From Lachnospiraceae bacterium (GTDB lineage Bacteria > Bacillota > Clostridia > Lachnospirales > Lachnospiraceae), in assembly GCA_900766925.1 (NCBI GenBank), contig CAAFXG010000530.1, positions 12,523 through 76,522 on the forward strand: a DNA stretch of 64,000 bases, read 5' to 3'. How positions within the stretch are numbered: position 1 is the first letter of the stretch; each line of letters starts with the position of its first letter. The notes beneath the pieces were generated by a model. It was not told where the DNA came from. It saw nothing but the letters and a program-made list of their open reading frames with translations, and did no database searches. Below are positions 34,841-43,081 of the stretch, one piece after another. A program made the position numbers and the translations under genes.

Positions 34841-34949
34841 AATGGTTCCTCCTTTAATTATGTATTGCCCCCTCACCTCGTCGTTCGGCGGCCTCTCGTC
34901 GGAACCATGCATAATTATGAACTCCGTTCATAATGGTTCCTCCTCTAAT
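34838..34949 (-). repeat. Direct repeat with duplicated SD/start and GC-rich insert before ftsY
   Basis: A 21-bp segment carrying AGGAGGAACCATTATG occurs twice, at 34838-34858 and 34929-34949, one mismatch, 91 bp apart. Between the copies lies an unusually GC-rich stretch (34862-34903, CCGCCGAACGACGAGG in its middle), flanked by CATAATTA direct repeats. A further inverted repeat, 34914-34922 and 34926-34934, can fold the upstream copy into a hairpin. Only the copy at 34838 precedes the ftsY start. Confidence 0.8.
34854..34931 (-). CDS. Possible 25-aa leader peptide before ftsY
   Basis: ATG at 34931 follows AGAGGAGG by seven bases and opens 25 codons, MNGVHNYAWFRREAAERRGE followed by GAIHN, stopping with TAA at 34854-34856, within the ftsY ribosome binding site. 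The upstream signal is as good as that of ftsY, so translation is plausible and could be coupled to ftsY. The Arg-rich part is encoded by the GC-rich block. It could equally be a by-product of the duplication with no role. Confidence 0.4.
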   Translation of the reverse strand: MNGVHNYAWFRREAAERRGEGAIHN

Positions 34950-37900
34950 CTTCTAGCTGGTCTTCAATCATATTTACTGAAACAAGAGTTGATACACCCT
35001 TCTCCTGCATTGTAATACCATAAAGGATATCGGCTGCTTCCATTGTACCCTTACGATGAGTGATAACAATAAACTGGGTATCCTTTGTAAGTTTATTTAA
35101 ATAATTTGCAAATCTCTTAACGTTTGAATCATCTAAGGCCGCCTCTATTTCATCCAGAAGGCAAAATGGTGATGGCTTTAAGCTTTGAATTGCAAATAAC
35201 AATGCAATGGCTGTCAGGCTCTTCTCACCACCTGAAAGCTGCATCATATTCTGTAGCTTTTTTCCCGGTGGCTGGGCATTAATCTTGATACCTGTCTCAA
35301 GCAGATTCGACTCGTCTACCAGCTCAAGATCAGCCTTACCGCCTCCAAACAGCTCCTTGAATACACTTGCAAACATTATTCTTATTTCTTTAAACTTCTC
35401 GGCGAACTGTTCTCTCATTGCACGGTCCAGTTCGTTGATTATATTTACAAGGTTTTCTTCTGCCTTAACAATGTCATCATGTTGTGATTTCAGGAATTCG
35501 TACCTTTCTGCGACCGCCTTATAATCCTCAATCGCATTTACGTTTACATCACCAAGCTGTTTAATCTTACCTTTAACGGCACTGATCTCACGCTTAAGCA
35601 TGGCAACATCGGTAAAGCTTTCATCCTTAAAATCTGCAGCAAGATTATATGTAAGCTCATATTCCTCCCACATATAATTATTCAGGTTCTCACTCTGTTC
35701 GGACAGCTTCTCAATAGATGCGTTCAGCTTAAATGCTGATTTATCAAGTCCGTTAATCTGAGCCGACAAAGCCTCACGTTTATTGAAAAAGTCCTTGTGG
35801 CTCTCATTCAGTAATTCCTTTTGTTTGGTAAGCTCCACTAATTTCTGTTCCTTAATGCCAATAATTCTGTTATTTTCTTCAAGGAGAGCCTTCATGCTGT
35901 CAATTTTTCCTGCTAATTCCTTAGCCTCATCCGAGCCGTTTGTAAGCTTTATTTTTAATTCATTCAGATTAGCCTTTGCAAGGTTTTCTTCCTGCTTCAC
36001 ACGGGAAATATTCTGCATTATAAAATCATACTGCTGTTTAATTGTATTAAATTCAATATTAAGTGCATTAATTCTCTCTGATGATTTCTCAAGCTTAGCT
36101 TTGTCAGCAAGGACCGATTTTTCTAATTCGGAGATTCTGTTTTCAAGAGCTCGAACCATCTCTTCCTGTTTTTGATTACTTGTAAACAACTCCTCTTTGT
36201 TTGTATTTATATCCTTAATCTGTTTCTCAAGCTCACTGTTCTCTCTTCCGATTCCGGCAAAAACTCTCTCAATTTCTGCAAGCTTTGCGACGGCCTGTTC
36301 AAGATTTAAATTGTATGTATTGCTCTTAATATTATACTGTTGAAGCTTTTCGTTAAGCTCATCCCTCTCTGTCTTAAGAATTTCTCTGCGCTCAATGAGT
36401 ATTTGGAGCTGTTCATTTGCATTGGAAAGCTTTTTCTTAAGCTCAGCAATCTGCTCATCAATCTCATCAAGCTCACGTTTTCTGCCAAGCAGATTAGAGG
36501 AATTTTTAAATGCACCACCTGTCATTGCACCGCCCGGATTAATAAGCTCACCCTCCAGTGTAACAAGTCTTAATGACTGTTTATACTTACGTGATATTCC
36601 AATTGCATTATCTATATTATCAACAACAAGTATTCTTCCAAGAAGATGTTCAACTATTGTCTTATACTTCGGGTCACATTTTACCAATTCAGATGCAACT
36701 CCAATAATACCCTTTTCGTGCTTTGCGTCGTTATTCACATTCTGTCTTGCAACTATTGAGCTTATTGGAAGAAATGTTGCTCTTCCGAAACGATTTTGTT
36801 TCAAATAATCAATCATTTCCTTCGCAGTAGCTTCATCCTCAGTAACAATATTCTGTATACTTCCACCAAGCGATGTCTCAACTGCAACCTCATATCGCTT
36901 ATCTACGTCAATAATATCTGCTACTACACCGATAATTTTAGGATTATGATTTTTTTGCTCCATTACACGGCGAATACTGTTACCGTATCCGTCATATCTT
37001 TCTGTAAGATTTCTAAGAGCTTCCTTCTTTGAACCCAGGCTGACAATATTATTGTTGTAAGCTGTGATATCAGACTTAAGCTCTGACTGTCCGGCATTAT
37101 TATTTTCAAGTTCAGTTATAATTCCCGACAGTTTCTCTTCCAGTTTTGATTTTTCATCATTCAGGCTTTGTACTGCATCCTCAAGATTTATCTTTTCCTG
37201 AAGATATTTCTCTTCATCGCTCTTATTTTCAAGAAAACGCTGATTAAGCTGTGTCTTTCTGAGACTTATATTTTCCAGCATCGTATCATATCTTCCAACC
37301 TTGGCCTTTAATGCTCCGCCTTCGTTAAGAGATTCTATAATCTCTGCCTTGGAGTCCTCTATTTCATTTTCAGAATCTGAAATACGTTTTTTTAACTCAT
37401 CATTCTCACTGACAGCTTCATCTAAGACATCATCGGCATTATCAAGCTTCTCATCAAGTACGCTCTTTTCCTCGTAATATTTCTTAAGCTCCGCAGCATA
37501 TCTTGCAAGATCGGCATTAACCTTGTCCATCTGTTCCTTAACACTGTCTGAGTTCTGCTGATATGAAATAATCTGCTGTCCAACAACGTTTATCTCACCC
37601 TCGTATCTTTGATTTGTAAGCTTCTTTTCATGAATTTCATTCTTAACTTCATCTATCTGACTGTTAAAGCTCTCAATTTCGCTCTCTATTCTCTCATATT
37701 CATCCTTGGCAAGGTCAAATTCCTCCCTTAGTCTTGTTGCATCCTCTTCAACAATATTTAACTTTTGCTCATAATCCGAAAGCTGTTCTGCGTTCTTATC
37801 CACATCTAATAAAAATGCATTAATATCGAGCTTTTTGAGCTCATCCTTAAATATGAGATATCTTCTTGCTGTCTCAGACTGCTCCTTAAGCGGACCAACC

Positions 37901-38502
37901 TGTCGTTCAAGCTCCGATAAAATATCATTTACTCTTGCCAAATTCTCCCTCTCATTTTCAAGACTCTTCTCTGTTGCCGACTTATTTTTCTTATACTTTA
38001 CTATACCGGCAGCCTCATCAAAAAGCTCTCTTCTATCCTCAGGCTTTCCTGAAAGAATCTTCTCAATCTGGCCCTGACCGATTATAGAATAGCCCTCCTT
38101 ACCTATACCGGTATCAAAGAAAAGGCTGTTAACATCCTTTAATCTGCTCACAACGCCATTAATAAGATACTCACTCTCGCCTGATCTGTACACACGCCTG
38201 GCAACCGTTACCTCGTTATAATCTATAGGCAGCTTATGGTCACTATTATCAAGTGTAATGGCCACATAAGCAGAACCCTGAGGCTTTCTAAGCTCTGTTC
38301 CCGAGAAAATTACATCCTCCATCTTTGAGCCCCTGAGCTGTTTTGCACTCTGTTCACCAAGTACCCATCTCACAGCGTCACCTACATTACTTTTGCCGGA
38401 ACCATTTGGTCCGACAATTCCTGTTATTCCCTTATTAAATTTAAATATTATCTTGTTGGCAAAGGATTTAAATCCATATACCTCAATACTTTTTAAATAC
38501 AT
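34945..38502 (-). CDS. smc: Chromosome segregation protein SMC
   Basis: 1185 aa, full length. The N-terminal ATPase half has Walker A GPNGSGKSN at about 32-40 and the QGQIEKIL segment; long coiled coils (about 170-500 and 680-1000) flank the hinge (about 510-640, with GVVADIIDVD and TGGAFKNSSNLLGR). The C-terminal half has the LSGGEKSLTAIALLFAI signature and Walker B FCLLDEIEAALDDSN. SMC forms the condensin ring with ScpA and ScpB. It lies between rnc and ftsY in the standard order; its stop is 13 bp beyond the leader-peptide start. Confidence 0.97.
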   Translation of the reverse strand: MYLKSIEVYGFKSFANKIIFKFNKGITGIVGPNGSGKSNVGDAVRWVLGEQSAKQLRGSKMEDVIFSGTELRKPQGSAYVAITLDNSDHKLPIDYNEVTVARRVYRSGESEYLINGVVSRLKDVNSLFFDTGIGKEGYSIIGQGQIEKILSGKPEDRRELFDEAAGIVKYKKNKSATEKSLENERENLARVNDILSELERQVGPLKEQSETARRYLIFKDELKKLDINAFLLDVDKNAEQLSDYEQKLNIVEEDATRLREEFDLAKDEYERIESEIESFNSQIDEVKNEIHEKKLTNQRYEGEINVVGQQIISYQQNSDSVKEQMDKVNADLARYAAELKKYYEEKSVLDEKLDNADDVLDEAVSENDELKKRISDSENEIEDSKAEIIESLNEGGALKAKVGRYDTMLENISLRKTQLNQRFLENKSDEEKYLQEKINLEDAVQSLNDEKSKLEEKLSGIITELENNNAGQSELKSDITAYNNNIVSLGSKKEALRNLTERYDGYGNSIRRVMEQKNHNPKIIGVVADIIDVDKRYEVAVETSLGGSIQNIVTEDEATAKEMIDYLKQNRFGRATFLPISSIVARQNVNNDAKHEKGIIGVASELVKCDPKYKTIVEHLLGRILVVDNIDNAIGISRKYKQSLRLVTLEGELINPGGAMTGGAFKNSSNLLGRKRELDEIDEQIAELKKKLSNANEQLQILIERREILKTERDELNEKLQQYNIKSNTYNLNLEQAVAKLAEIERVFAGIGRENSELEKQIKDINTNKEELFTSNQKQEEMVRALENRISELEKSVLADKAKLEKSSERINALNIEFNTIKQQYDFIMQNISRVKQEENLAKANLNELKIKLTNGSDEAKELAGKIDSMKALLEENNRIIGIKEQKLVELTKQKELLNESHKDFFNKREALSAQINGLDKSAFKLNASIEKLSEQSENLNNYMWEEYELTYNLAADFKDESFTDVAMLKREISAVKGKIKQLGDVNVNAIEDYKAVAERYEFLKSQHDDIVKAEENLVNIINELDRAMREQFAEKFKEIRIMFASVFKELFGGGKADLELVDESNLLETGIKINAQPPGKKLQNMMQLSGGEKSLTAIALLFAIQSLKPSPFCLLDEIEAALDDSNVKRFANYLNKLTKDTQFIVITHRKGTMEAADILYGITMQEKGVSTLVSVNMIEDQLED

Positions 38503-38522
38503 ATATCTACCTAACCATTTTC

Positions 38523-39197
38523 CTATGTTAAAACTTTTAATGTATTATAAGCCGCATGTTGTTCAGCAGACTTTCTTGAATGTCCTGAGCCCAATGCCAT
38601 ATTTACATCATTCATACGCACACGGACCTTAAACAGCTTATCATGCTCAGGGCCCTCCTCTGATATTAATTCATAGGTAAGCTTCTTATTATTCTTCTGG
38701 GCAAACTCCTGTAATCTTGATTTTGCATCATAAAACAGCTCCTTATGTTCAATATCAGTAAGCAGGAATGTCCTCACAAACCCGTCTGCCGGCTCTATTC
38801 CGCCATCAATATATATTGCACCTAATAACGATTCAAACATATCACATAAAATAGAATCTCTATTATTACCACCCGTGAGTTTTTCACCCTTACTGAATAA
38901 TCCGTAGCTACCAAGCTCCAAATCCCTTGAAATCTTTGAAAGTGTGAATTCACAGACAAGGCTTGCCCTTAATTTGGTTAGCATTCCCTCTGTCTTTTCC
39001 GGATAGGCCTCAAACAAATATTTACTTACCAAAAACTCCAAAATAGCATCTCCAAGAAATTCATATCTTTCGTAGGACTCTTTAGCCCCACACATTTTTT
39101 CATTTGCATATGACTTATGTGTAAAAGCAATATCCAAATGATTTTTATTCTTAAATACATATCCTATTTTGTCTTCTAATTTGCTATATTTATTCAT
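38523..39197 (-). CDS. rnc: Ribonuclease III
   Basis: 224 aa from ATG 39197 (MNKYSKLEDKIGYVF). The catalytic signature YERYEFLGDAILEFLVSKYL and the second acidic site GAIYIDGG are present, followed by a C-terminal double-stranded RNA-binding domain (about 155-224; SRLQEFAQKN...ALGSGHSRKSAEQHAA). It cuts rRNA precursors and other duplex RNAs. An in-frame GTG at 39209 is an alternative start, with AGGAAG 14 bases away; neither site is strong. plsX ends 32-45 bp upstream; the acpP gene usually found between plsX and rnc is absent. Confidence 0.95.
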   Translation of the reverse strand: MNKYSKLEDKIGYVFKNKNHLDIAFTHKSYANEKMCGAKESYERYEFLGDAILEFLVSKYLFEAYPEKTEGMLTKLRASLVCEFTLSKISRDLELGSYGLFSKGEKLTGGNNRDSILCDMFESLLGAIYIDGGIEPADGFVRTFLLTDIEHKELFYDAKSRLQEFAQKNNKKLTYELISEEGPEHDKLFKVRVRMNDVNMALGSGHSRKSAEQHAAYNTLKVLT

Positions 39198-39241
39198 ATT
39201 TTTTACCACTACTATATAAAAATCTTCCTGGCTGATTATGG

Positions 39242-40249
39242 CTACTCTGCATTTTCAAAGGCAGAAATAATCTTAGAATTAACATCATTTTTGATGAAGT
39301 TTCTGCACTGGGTTATGGCACTTGTAACCTCAGAATTCTTACTGTTACCATGAATTTTTACTACAAGACCTTTCAGACCAAGTAATGGTGCTCCACCCTT
39401 ATCGTCAGCCATAAACCTCTTAAAAGATTTTTTGAGAGGCTTATATATTAAAGCAGCTCCGAGCTTAGTTTTTAAATTTGACTTAAGCACGCCCTTAACC
39501 TCTCCAAGAAACATCTTACCAACACCCTCGTAAAACTTCAGTAAAACATTACCTACAAATGCTTCGCACACAAGCACATCAGCAACTCCATCAGGAATTT
39601 CCCTCGCTTCAACACTACCTATAAAATTAATATCCTTACATTCTCTAAGAAGTGGTATTGTCTCCTTGACAAGAGCATTACCCTTCTCATCCTCAACACC
39701 AATATTAATTATACCAACGCGAGGTTTCTTAACGCCTTCAATATTCTCCATATATATCGAACCCATTTTGGCAAACTGGACTAAATTTTCAGGCTTTGCA
39801 TCTACATTTGCGCCACAATCAATAAGAAGTGACGAACCAACCTTGGTTGGAATCAGAGGTGCAAGAGGGGTTCTCTTTACACCCTTAGCCCTTCCTACAA
39901 TAAACTGACCACCGGCAAGCAAGGCACCTGAATTACCGGATGAAATAATAGCCTGGGCCTTTCCTTCTTTAACAGCATTAAGGGCAAGAACCATAGAAGA
40001 CTCTTTCTTCTTACGAATTGCATCAACCGGTGCATCGTGACAGGTTATTTCCTCTGTTGCATTTATAATAGAAATTCTTTTTTTATCTATCCCATACTTA
40101 TCTATGTAAGAATTGAGCTCTGCTTCCTTACCTGTAACAATAATATCAACATCATCATATAACTTCATCGCGTCAGCAATACCCATAATCACAGGTTCAC
40201 TTCCGTTATCGCCACCAAGTGTATCAATTACTATTGAAATCTTATCCAT
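39242..40249 (-). CDS. plsX: Phosphate acyltransferase PlsX
   Basis: 335 aa. Family blocks: VIDTLGGDNGSEPVIMGIADA at the N-terminus, HDAPVDAIRKKKESSMVLAL, ISSGNSGALLAGG, GSSLLIDCGAN, and the C-terminal LGLKGLVVKIHGNS. It makes acyl-phosphate from acyl-ACP for phospholipid synthesis. GGAGAT precedes the ATG. It follows rpmF, from which it is separated by a terminator; no separate promoter is obvious, so read-through is likely. Confidence 0.95.
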   Translation of the reverse strand: MDKISIVIDTLGGDNGSEPVIMGIADAMKLYDDVDIIVTGKEAELNSYIDKYGIDKKRISIINATEEITCHDAPVDAIRKKKESSMVLALNAVKEGKAQAIISSGNSGALLAGGQFIVGRAKGVKRTPLAPLIPTKVGSSLLIDCGANVDAKPENLVQFAKMGSIYMENIEGVKKPRVGIINIGVEDEKGNALVKETIPLLRECKDINFIGSVEAREIPDGVADVLVCEAFVGNVLLKFYEGVGKMFLGEVKGVLKSNLKTKLGAALIYKPLKKSFKRFMADDKGGAPLLGLKGLVVKIHGNSKNSEVTSAITQCRNFIKNDVNSKIISAFENAE

Positions 40250-40358
40250 TTTTATCTCCTATTCTGTGTTTCAAAAAAGTCCAACATATAATCCACAATA
40301 TTATAGCGATTTAAAGGAATTAAGTCAATGTATTCCTTAATTCTATATATAAAATGGT

Positions 40359-40393
40359 CAAAAAAAGACCACCGCACATTGTACGATGGTCCT
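40359..40393 (-). terminator. Terminator after rpmF
   Basis: On the minus strand GACCATCG pairs with CGGTGGTC (one G-U, extendable outward) and is followed by seven T residues, 12 bp past the rpmF stop. Confidence 0.85.
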
Positions 40394-40404
40394 GAATAGT
40401 TTAA

Positions 40405-40584
40405 TTAGTCAACCTTAACGATTTCTTTCTTGTTATATGAACCGCAAGACTTACAAACTCTATGTGGCATCATAAGTGCTCCACACTTGCTACACTTAAC
40501 CAAACCTGGAACATCCATCTTCCAGTTTGCTCTACGCTTATCACGTCTTGCCTTTGAACTCTTATTCTTTGGACAAATTGACAT
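40405..40584 (-). CDS. rpmF: 50S ribosomal protein L32
   Basis: 59 aa: MSICPKNKSSKARRDKRRAN, then a four-cysteine zinc ribbon (C31, C34, C44, C47 in CSKCGALMMPHRVCKSCG). This is the full L32 length and the zinc-containing (C+) form. AGGAGG lies 11 bases before the ATG. The DUF177 (yceD) gene that usually precedes rpmF is absent; instead rpmF has its own consensus promoter after ackA and its own terminator before plsX. Confidence 0.97.
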   Translation of the reverse strand: MSICPKNKSSKARRDKRRANWKMDVPGLVKCSKCGALMMPHRVCKSCGSYNKKEIVKVD

Positions 40585-40627
40585 CCGGATTACACCTCCT
40601 TAAACACACTAAAATCACACTTTGACT

Positions 40628-40656
40628 ATTATACAAAGATTGCTATATATTGTCAA
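40628..40656 (-). promoter_or_regulatory. rpmF promoter
   Basis: Minus strand: consensus -35 TTGACA (40651-40656), 17 bp, consensus -10 TATAAT (40628-40633); leader about 37 nt. Confidence 0.85.
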
Positions 40657-40690
40657 CAAAAATTTATATATTTAGCATTATATTTTTATG

Positions 40691-41878
40691 TTATACAAGT
40701 GCAACTGTTTCTCTGGCAATCGCAAGCTCTTCGTTAGTCGGAACTACATATATAGGTATCCTCGAAGCTTCTGTAGAAATCTTAACCTCTTCTCCACGAA
40801 GCTTATTTGCCTCATCATCAATTTCAACCCCAAGAAACTGAAGCCTGTCACATGTAAGCTTACGGACAAGAGGATCATTCTCGCCAACGCCTGCCGTAAA
40901 TACCACTGCATCCAAACCATTCATAGCCGCTGCGTAGCCACCGATAAACTTTGAAGCCTGATAACAGAATACATTCATGGCAACCTCACATCGTAAATCT
41001 CCCGCAACAATTCCCTTATTAAGGTCGCGGAAATCGCTGGACTTACCTGATATACCAAAAACTCCCGACTCCTTGTTAAGTATGTTCATTATTTCGGAAA
41101 TAGTCTTGCCTTCCTTATTGGCAATGAACTCTATTATGGCAGGGTCTATATTGCCGCTTCTTGTTCCCATTGTGATACCTTCAAGAGGTGTGAGTCCCAT
41201 TGTCGTATCCACAGACTTACCACCCTGTACGGCACAGATGCTCGCTCCGCCACCAAGATGACATACTACAATCTTAGTGTCCTCTATATTCTTTCCAAGA
41301 AGCTCGGCTGTCCTCTTAGAAACAAAGCTATGACTCGTACCATGGAAGCCATAACGTCTTATCTTATATTTCTCATAGTATTCATATGGAATACCATATG
41401 TATATGCATATGAAGGCATAGTCTGATGGAATGCCGTATCAAAAACAGCAACCTGTGGTACACCCGGCATAAGCTTCTCACATGCACGAATCCCGATAAG
41501 GTTAGCCGGATTATGTAATGGTGCAAGGTCATTACATTCTTCAATAGCGGCAAGCACTTCCTCATTAATCAACGCTGATGATGCAAATTTTTCTCCTCCG
41601 TGAACAACTCTGTGTCCTATAGCCTGTATTTCATCAAGTGATGCAATAGCCCCCACCTCAGGGTCAATCAGTTTATCAAGTACAAGCTTTACTGCTGCAC
41701 TATGGTCAGGCATTGCTTCCTCAACCGTAATCTTTTCTTTACCCATTGTCTGATGCGTAAGAACACCATCTAATTTAATTCTCTCACAAATACCTTTTGC
41801 AAGTACGTTTTCAGATTGAGAATCTATAAGCTGATATTTAAGCGATGAGCTTCCACAATTGATAACTAATACCTTCAT
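40691..41878 (-). CDS. ackA: Acetate kinase
   Basis: 395 aa. Signatures: VINCGSSSLKYQLID at the N-terminus, RRYGFHGTSHSFVSKR, VVCHLGGGASI, DTTMGLTPLEGITMGTRSG and VFTAGVGEND. It converts acetyl-phosphate and ADP to acetate and ATP, the main substrate-level ATP step in fermenting Clostridia. It lies 101 bp after pta, with a modest hairpin between them (41926-41959), which may lower but not abolish read-through. GGAG precedes the ATG. Confidence 0.97.
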   Translation of the reverse strand: MKVLVINCGSSSLKYQLIDSQSENVLAKGICERIKLDGVLTHQTMGKEKITVEEAMPDHSAAVKLVLDKLIDPEVGAIASLDEIQAIGHRVVHGGEKFASSALINEEVLAAIEECNDLAPLHNPANLIGIRACEKLMPGVPQVAVFDTAFHQTMPSYAYTYGIPYEYYEKYKIRRYGFHGTSHSFVSKRTAELLGKNIEDTKIVVCHLGGGASICAVQGGKSVDTTMGLTPLEGITMGTRSGNIDPAIIEFIANKEGKTISEIMNILNKESGVFGISGKSSDFRDLNKGIVAGDLRCEVAMNVFCYQASKFIGGYAAAMNGLDAVVFTAGVGENDPLVRKLTCDRLQFLGVEIDDEANKLRGEEVKISTEASRIPIYVVPTNEELAIARETVALV

Positions 41879-41925
41879 CTTAATCTCCTTTACACTTTTT
41901 AGATATATTTAAGCTTAATAATCAA

Positions 41926-41959
41926 GGTTGCCGAATTAATAAAATCTAACCCGACAACC
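41926..41959 (-). terminator. Hairpin between pta and ackA
   Basis: GGTTGTCG pairs with CGGCAACC around an 18-nt loop on the minus strand, 20 bp after pta; it is followed by TTGATTATT instead of a clean T-run, so it is more likely a processing or attenuating hairpin than a full terminator. Confidence 0.45.
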
Positions 41960-41979
41960 CAAAATAAAACCATATCGAA

Positions 41980-42981
41980 TTATACATCAAGTGCCTGTGC
42001 CTGAACAGCAGTAATAGCAACTACTCCGACAATATCATCTGCAGAACAGCCTCTTGATAAATCATTAACCGGCTTTGCAATTCCCTGAGTAATAGGACCA
42101 TATGCATCAGCCTTTGCAAGTCTTTGGACAAGCTTATATCCAATATTACCCGCATCCAAATCCGGGAAAATAAGCACATTGGCTTTACCGGCAACTGAGC
42201 TACCCGGTGCCTTAGACGCTGCAACAGAAGGAACAATCGCCGCATCAGACTGTAATTCACCATCACATTTCAATTCCGGACATTCTCTGTTTACTATCTT
42301 ACACGCCTCAACAACCTTATCTACCTCAGGATGTTTAGCACTTCCCTTAGTTGAGTGAGAAAGCATTGCAACAATAGGCTCTTCCTGAACCAGAAGCTCG
42401 AAGGACTTAGCAGAGCTTTCAGCAATAGCTGCTAATTCTTCTGAATTCGGGCTCTGATTTAAACCGGCATCTGAAAAAATAAAGGTTCCGCCCGCACCCA
42501 TATCACAATTCGGAACAACAACCAGGAAAAATGCTGATACCAGCTTTGTACCCGGTGCAGTTTTAAGAATCTGAAGTGCTGCCCGCAAAACATTGGCAGA
42601 CGAATTAACTGCACCCGCAACCATTCCATCTGCATCTCCGGCCTTGACCATAATACATCCAAAATATAAAACATTTGTGAGAAGTAGCTCCTTGGCTTCC
42701 TCTGGGGTAATTCCCTTTTTCTTCCTTAATTCAACAAGCAAAGCTACATAATCGTTAATTTTGTCACAGTCATACGGATCTACAAACTCAGCACCCGATA
42801 AATCAAAACCAACGGCTCTTTTAACAATTGTTCCTTTATCACCAATTAAAATAACATTAGCTATACCCTCAGCAAGAATCTTATGTGCTGCTTCGAGTGT
42901 ACGCATGTCAGCAGTTTCAGGAAGTACAATTGTTTTTTTGTTAGCTTTTGCTCTTTTTTTGATAGTATCTATAAATCCCAC
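41980..42981 (-). CDS. pta: Phosphate acetyltransferase
   Basis: 333 aa, the short Pta without the N-terminal regulatory domains of E. coli. Segments: KKTIVLPETADMRTLEAA, GCIMVKAGDADGMVAGAV, LSHSTKGSAKHP, DGELQSDAAIVP, and ANVLIFPDLDAGNIGYKL. It makes acetyl-phosphate from acetyl-CoA for ackA. The start codon is GTG at 42981, seven bases after GAGGAG. It has its own promoter just upstream. Confidence 0.97.
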   Translation of the reverse strand: MGFIDTIKKRAKANKKTIVLPETADMRTLEAAHKILAEGIANVILIGDKGTIVKRAVGFDLSGAEFVDPYDCDKINDYVALLVELRKKKGITPEEAKELLLTNVLYFGCIMVKAGDADGMVAGAVNSSANVLRAALQILKTAPGTKLVSAFFLVVVPNCDMGAGGTFIFSDAGLNQSPNSEELAAIAESSAKSFELLVQEEPIVAMLSHSTKGSAKHPEVDKVVEACKIVNRECPELKCDGELQSDAAIVPSVAASKAPGSSVAGKANVLIFPDLDAGNIGYKLVQRLAKADAYGPITQGIAKPVNDLSRGCSADDIVGVVAITAVQAQALDV

Positions 42982-43012
42982 TGTTCTTCTCCTCTAGCTA
43001 TGTATTAACTTT

Positions 43013-43041
43013 ATTATAATAAAAAATATTTTTGTATACAA
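43013..43041 (-). promoter_or_regulatory. pta-ackA promoter
   Basis: Minus strand: -35 TTGTAT (43036-43041), 17 bp, -10 TATAAT (43013-43018). Confidence 0.7.
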
Positions 43042-43081
43042 CAATAATTTGTCCAAAAATTGTCTTTTTATAAGAACAATT

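Noticed and set aside
34841..34912. 24-residue N-terminal extension of FtsY
   Set aside because: Encoded by the GC-rich block, no SD at ATG 34912, and homologues do not carry it; the strong SD serves ATG 34840.
35783..36175. 130-codon plus-strand ORF
   Set aside because: Opposite the smc coiled coil; the Ser/Phe-rich composition is the complement of Glu/Lys-rich codons.
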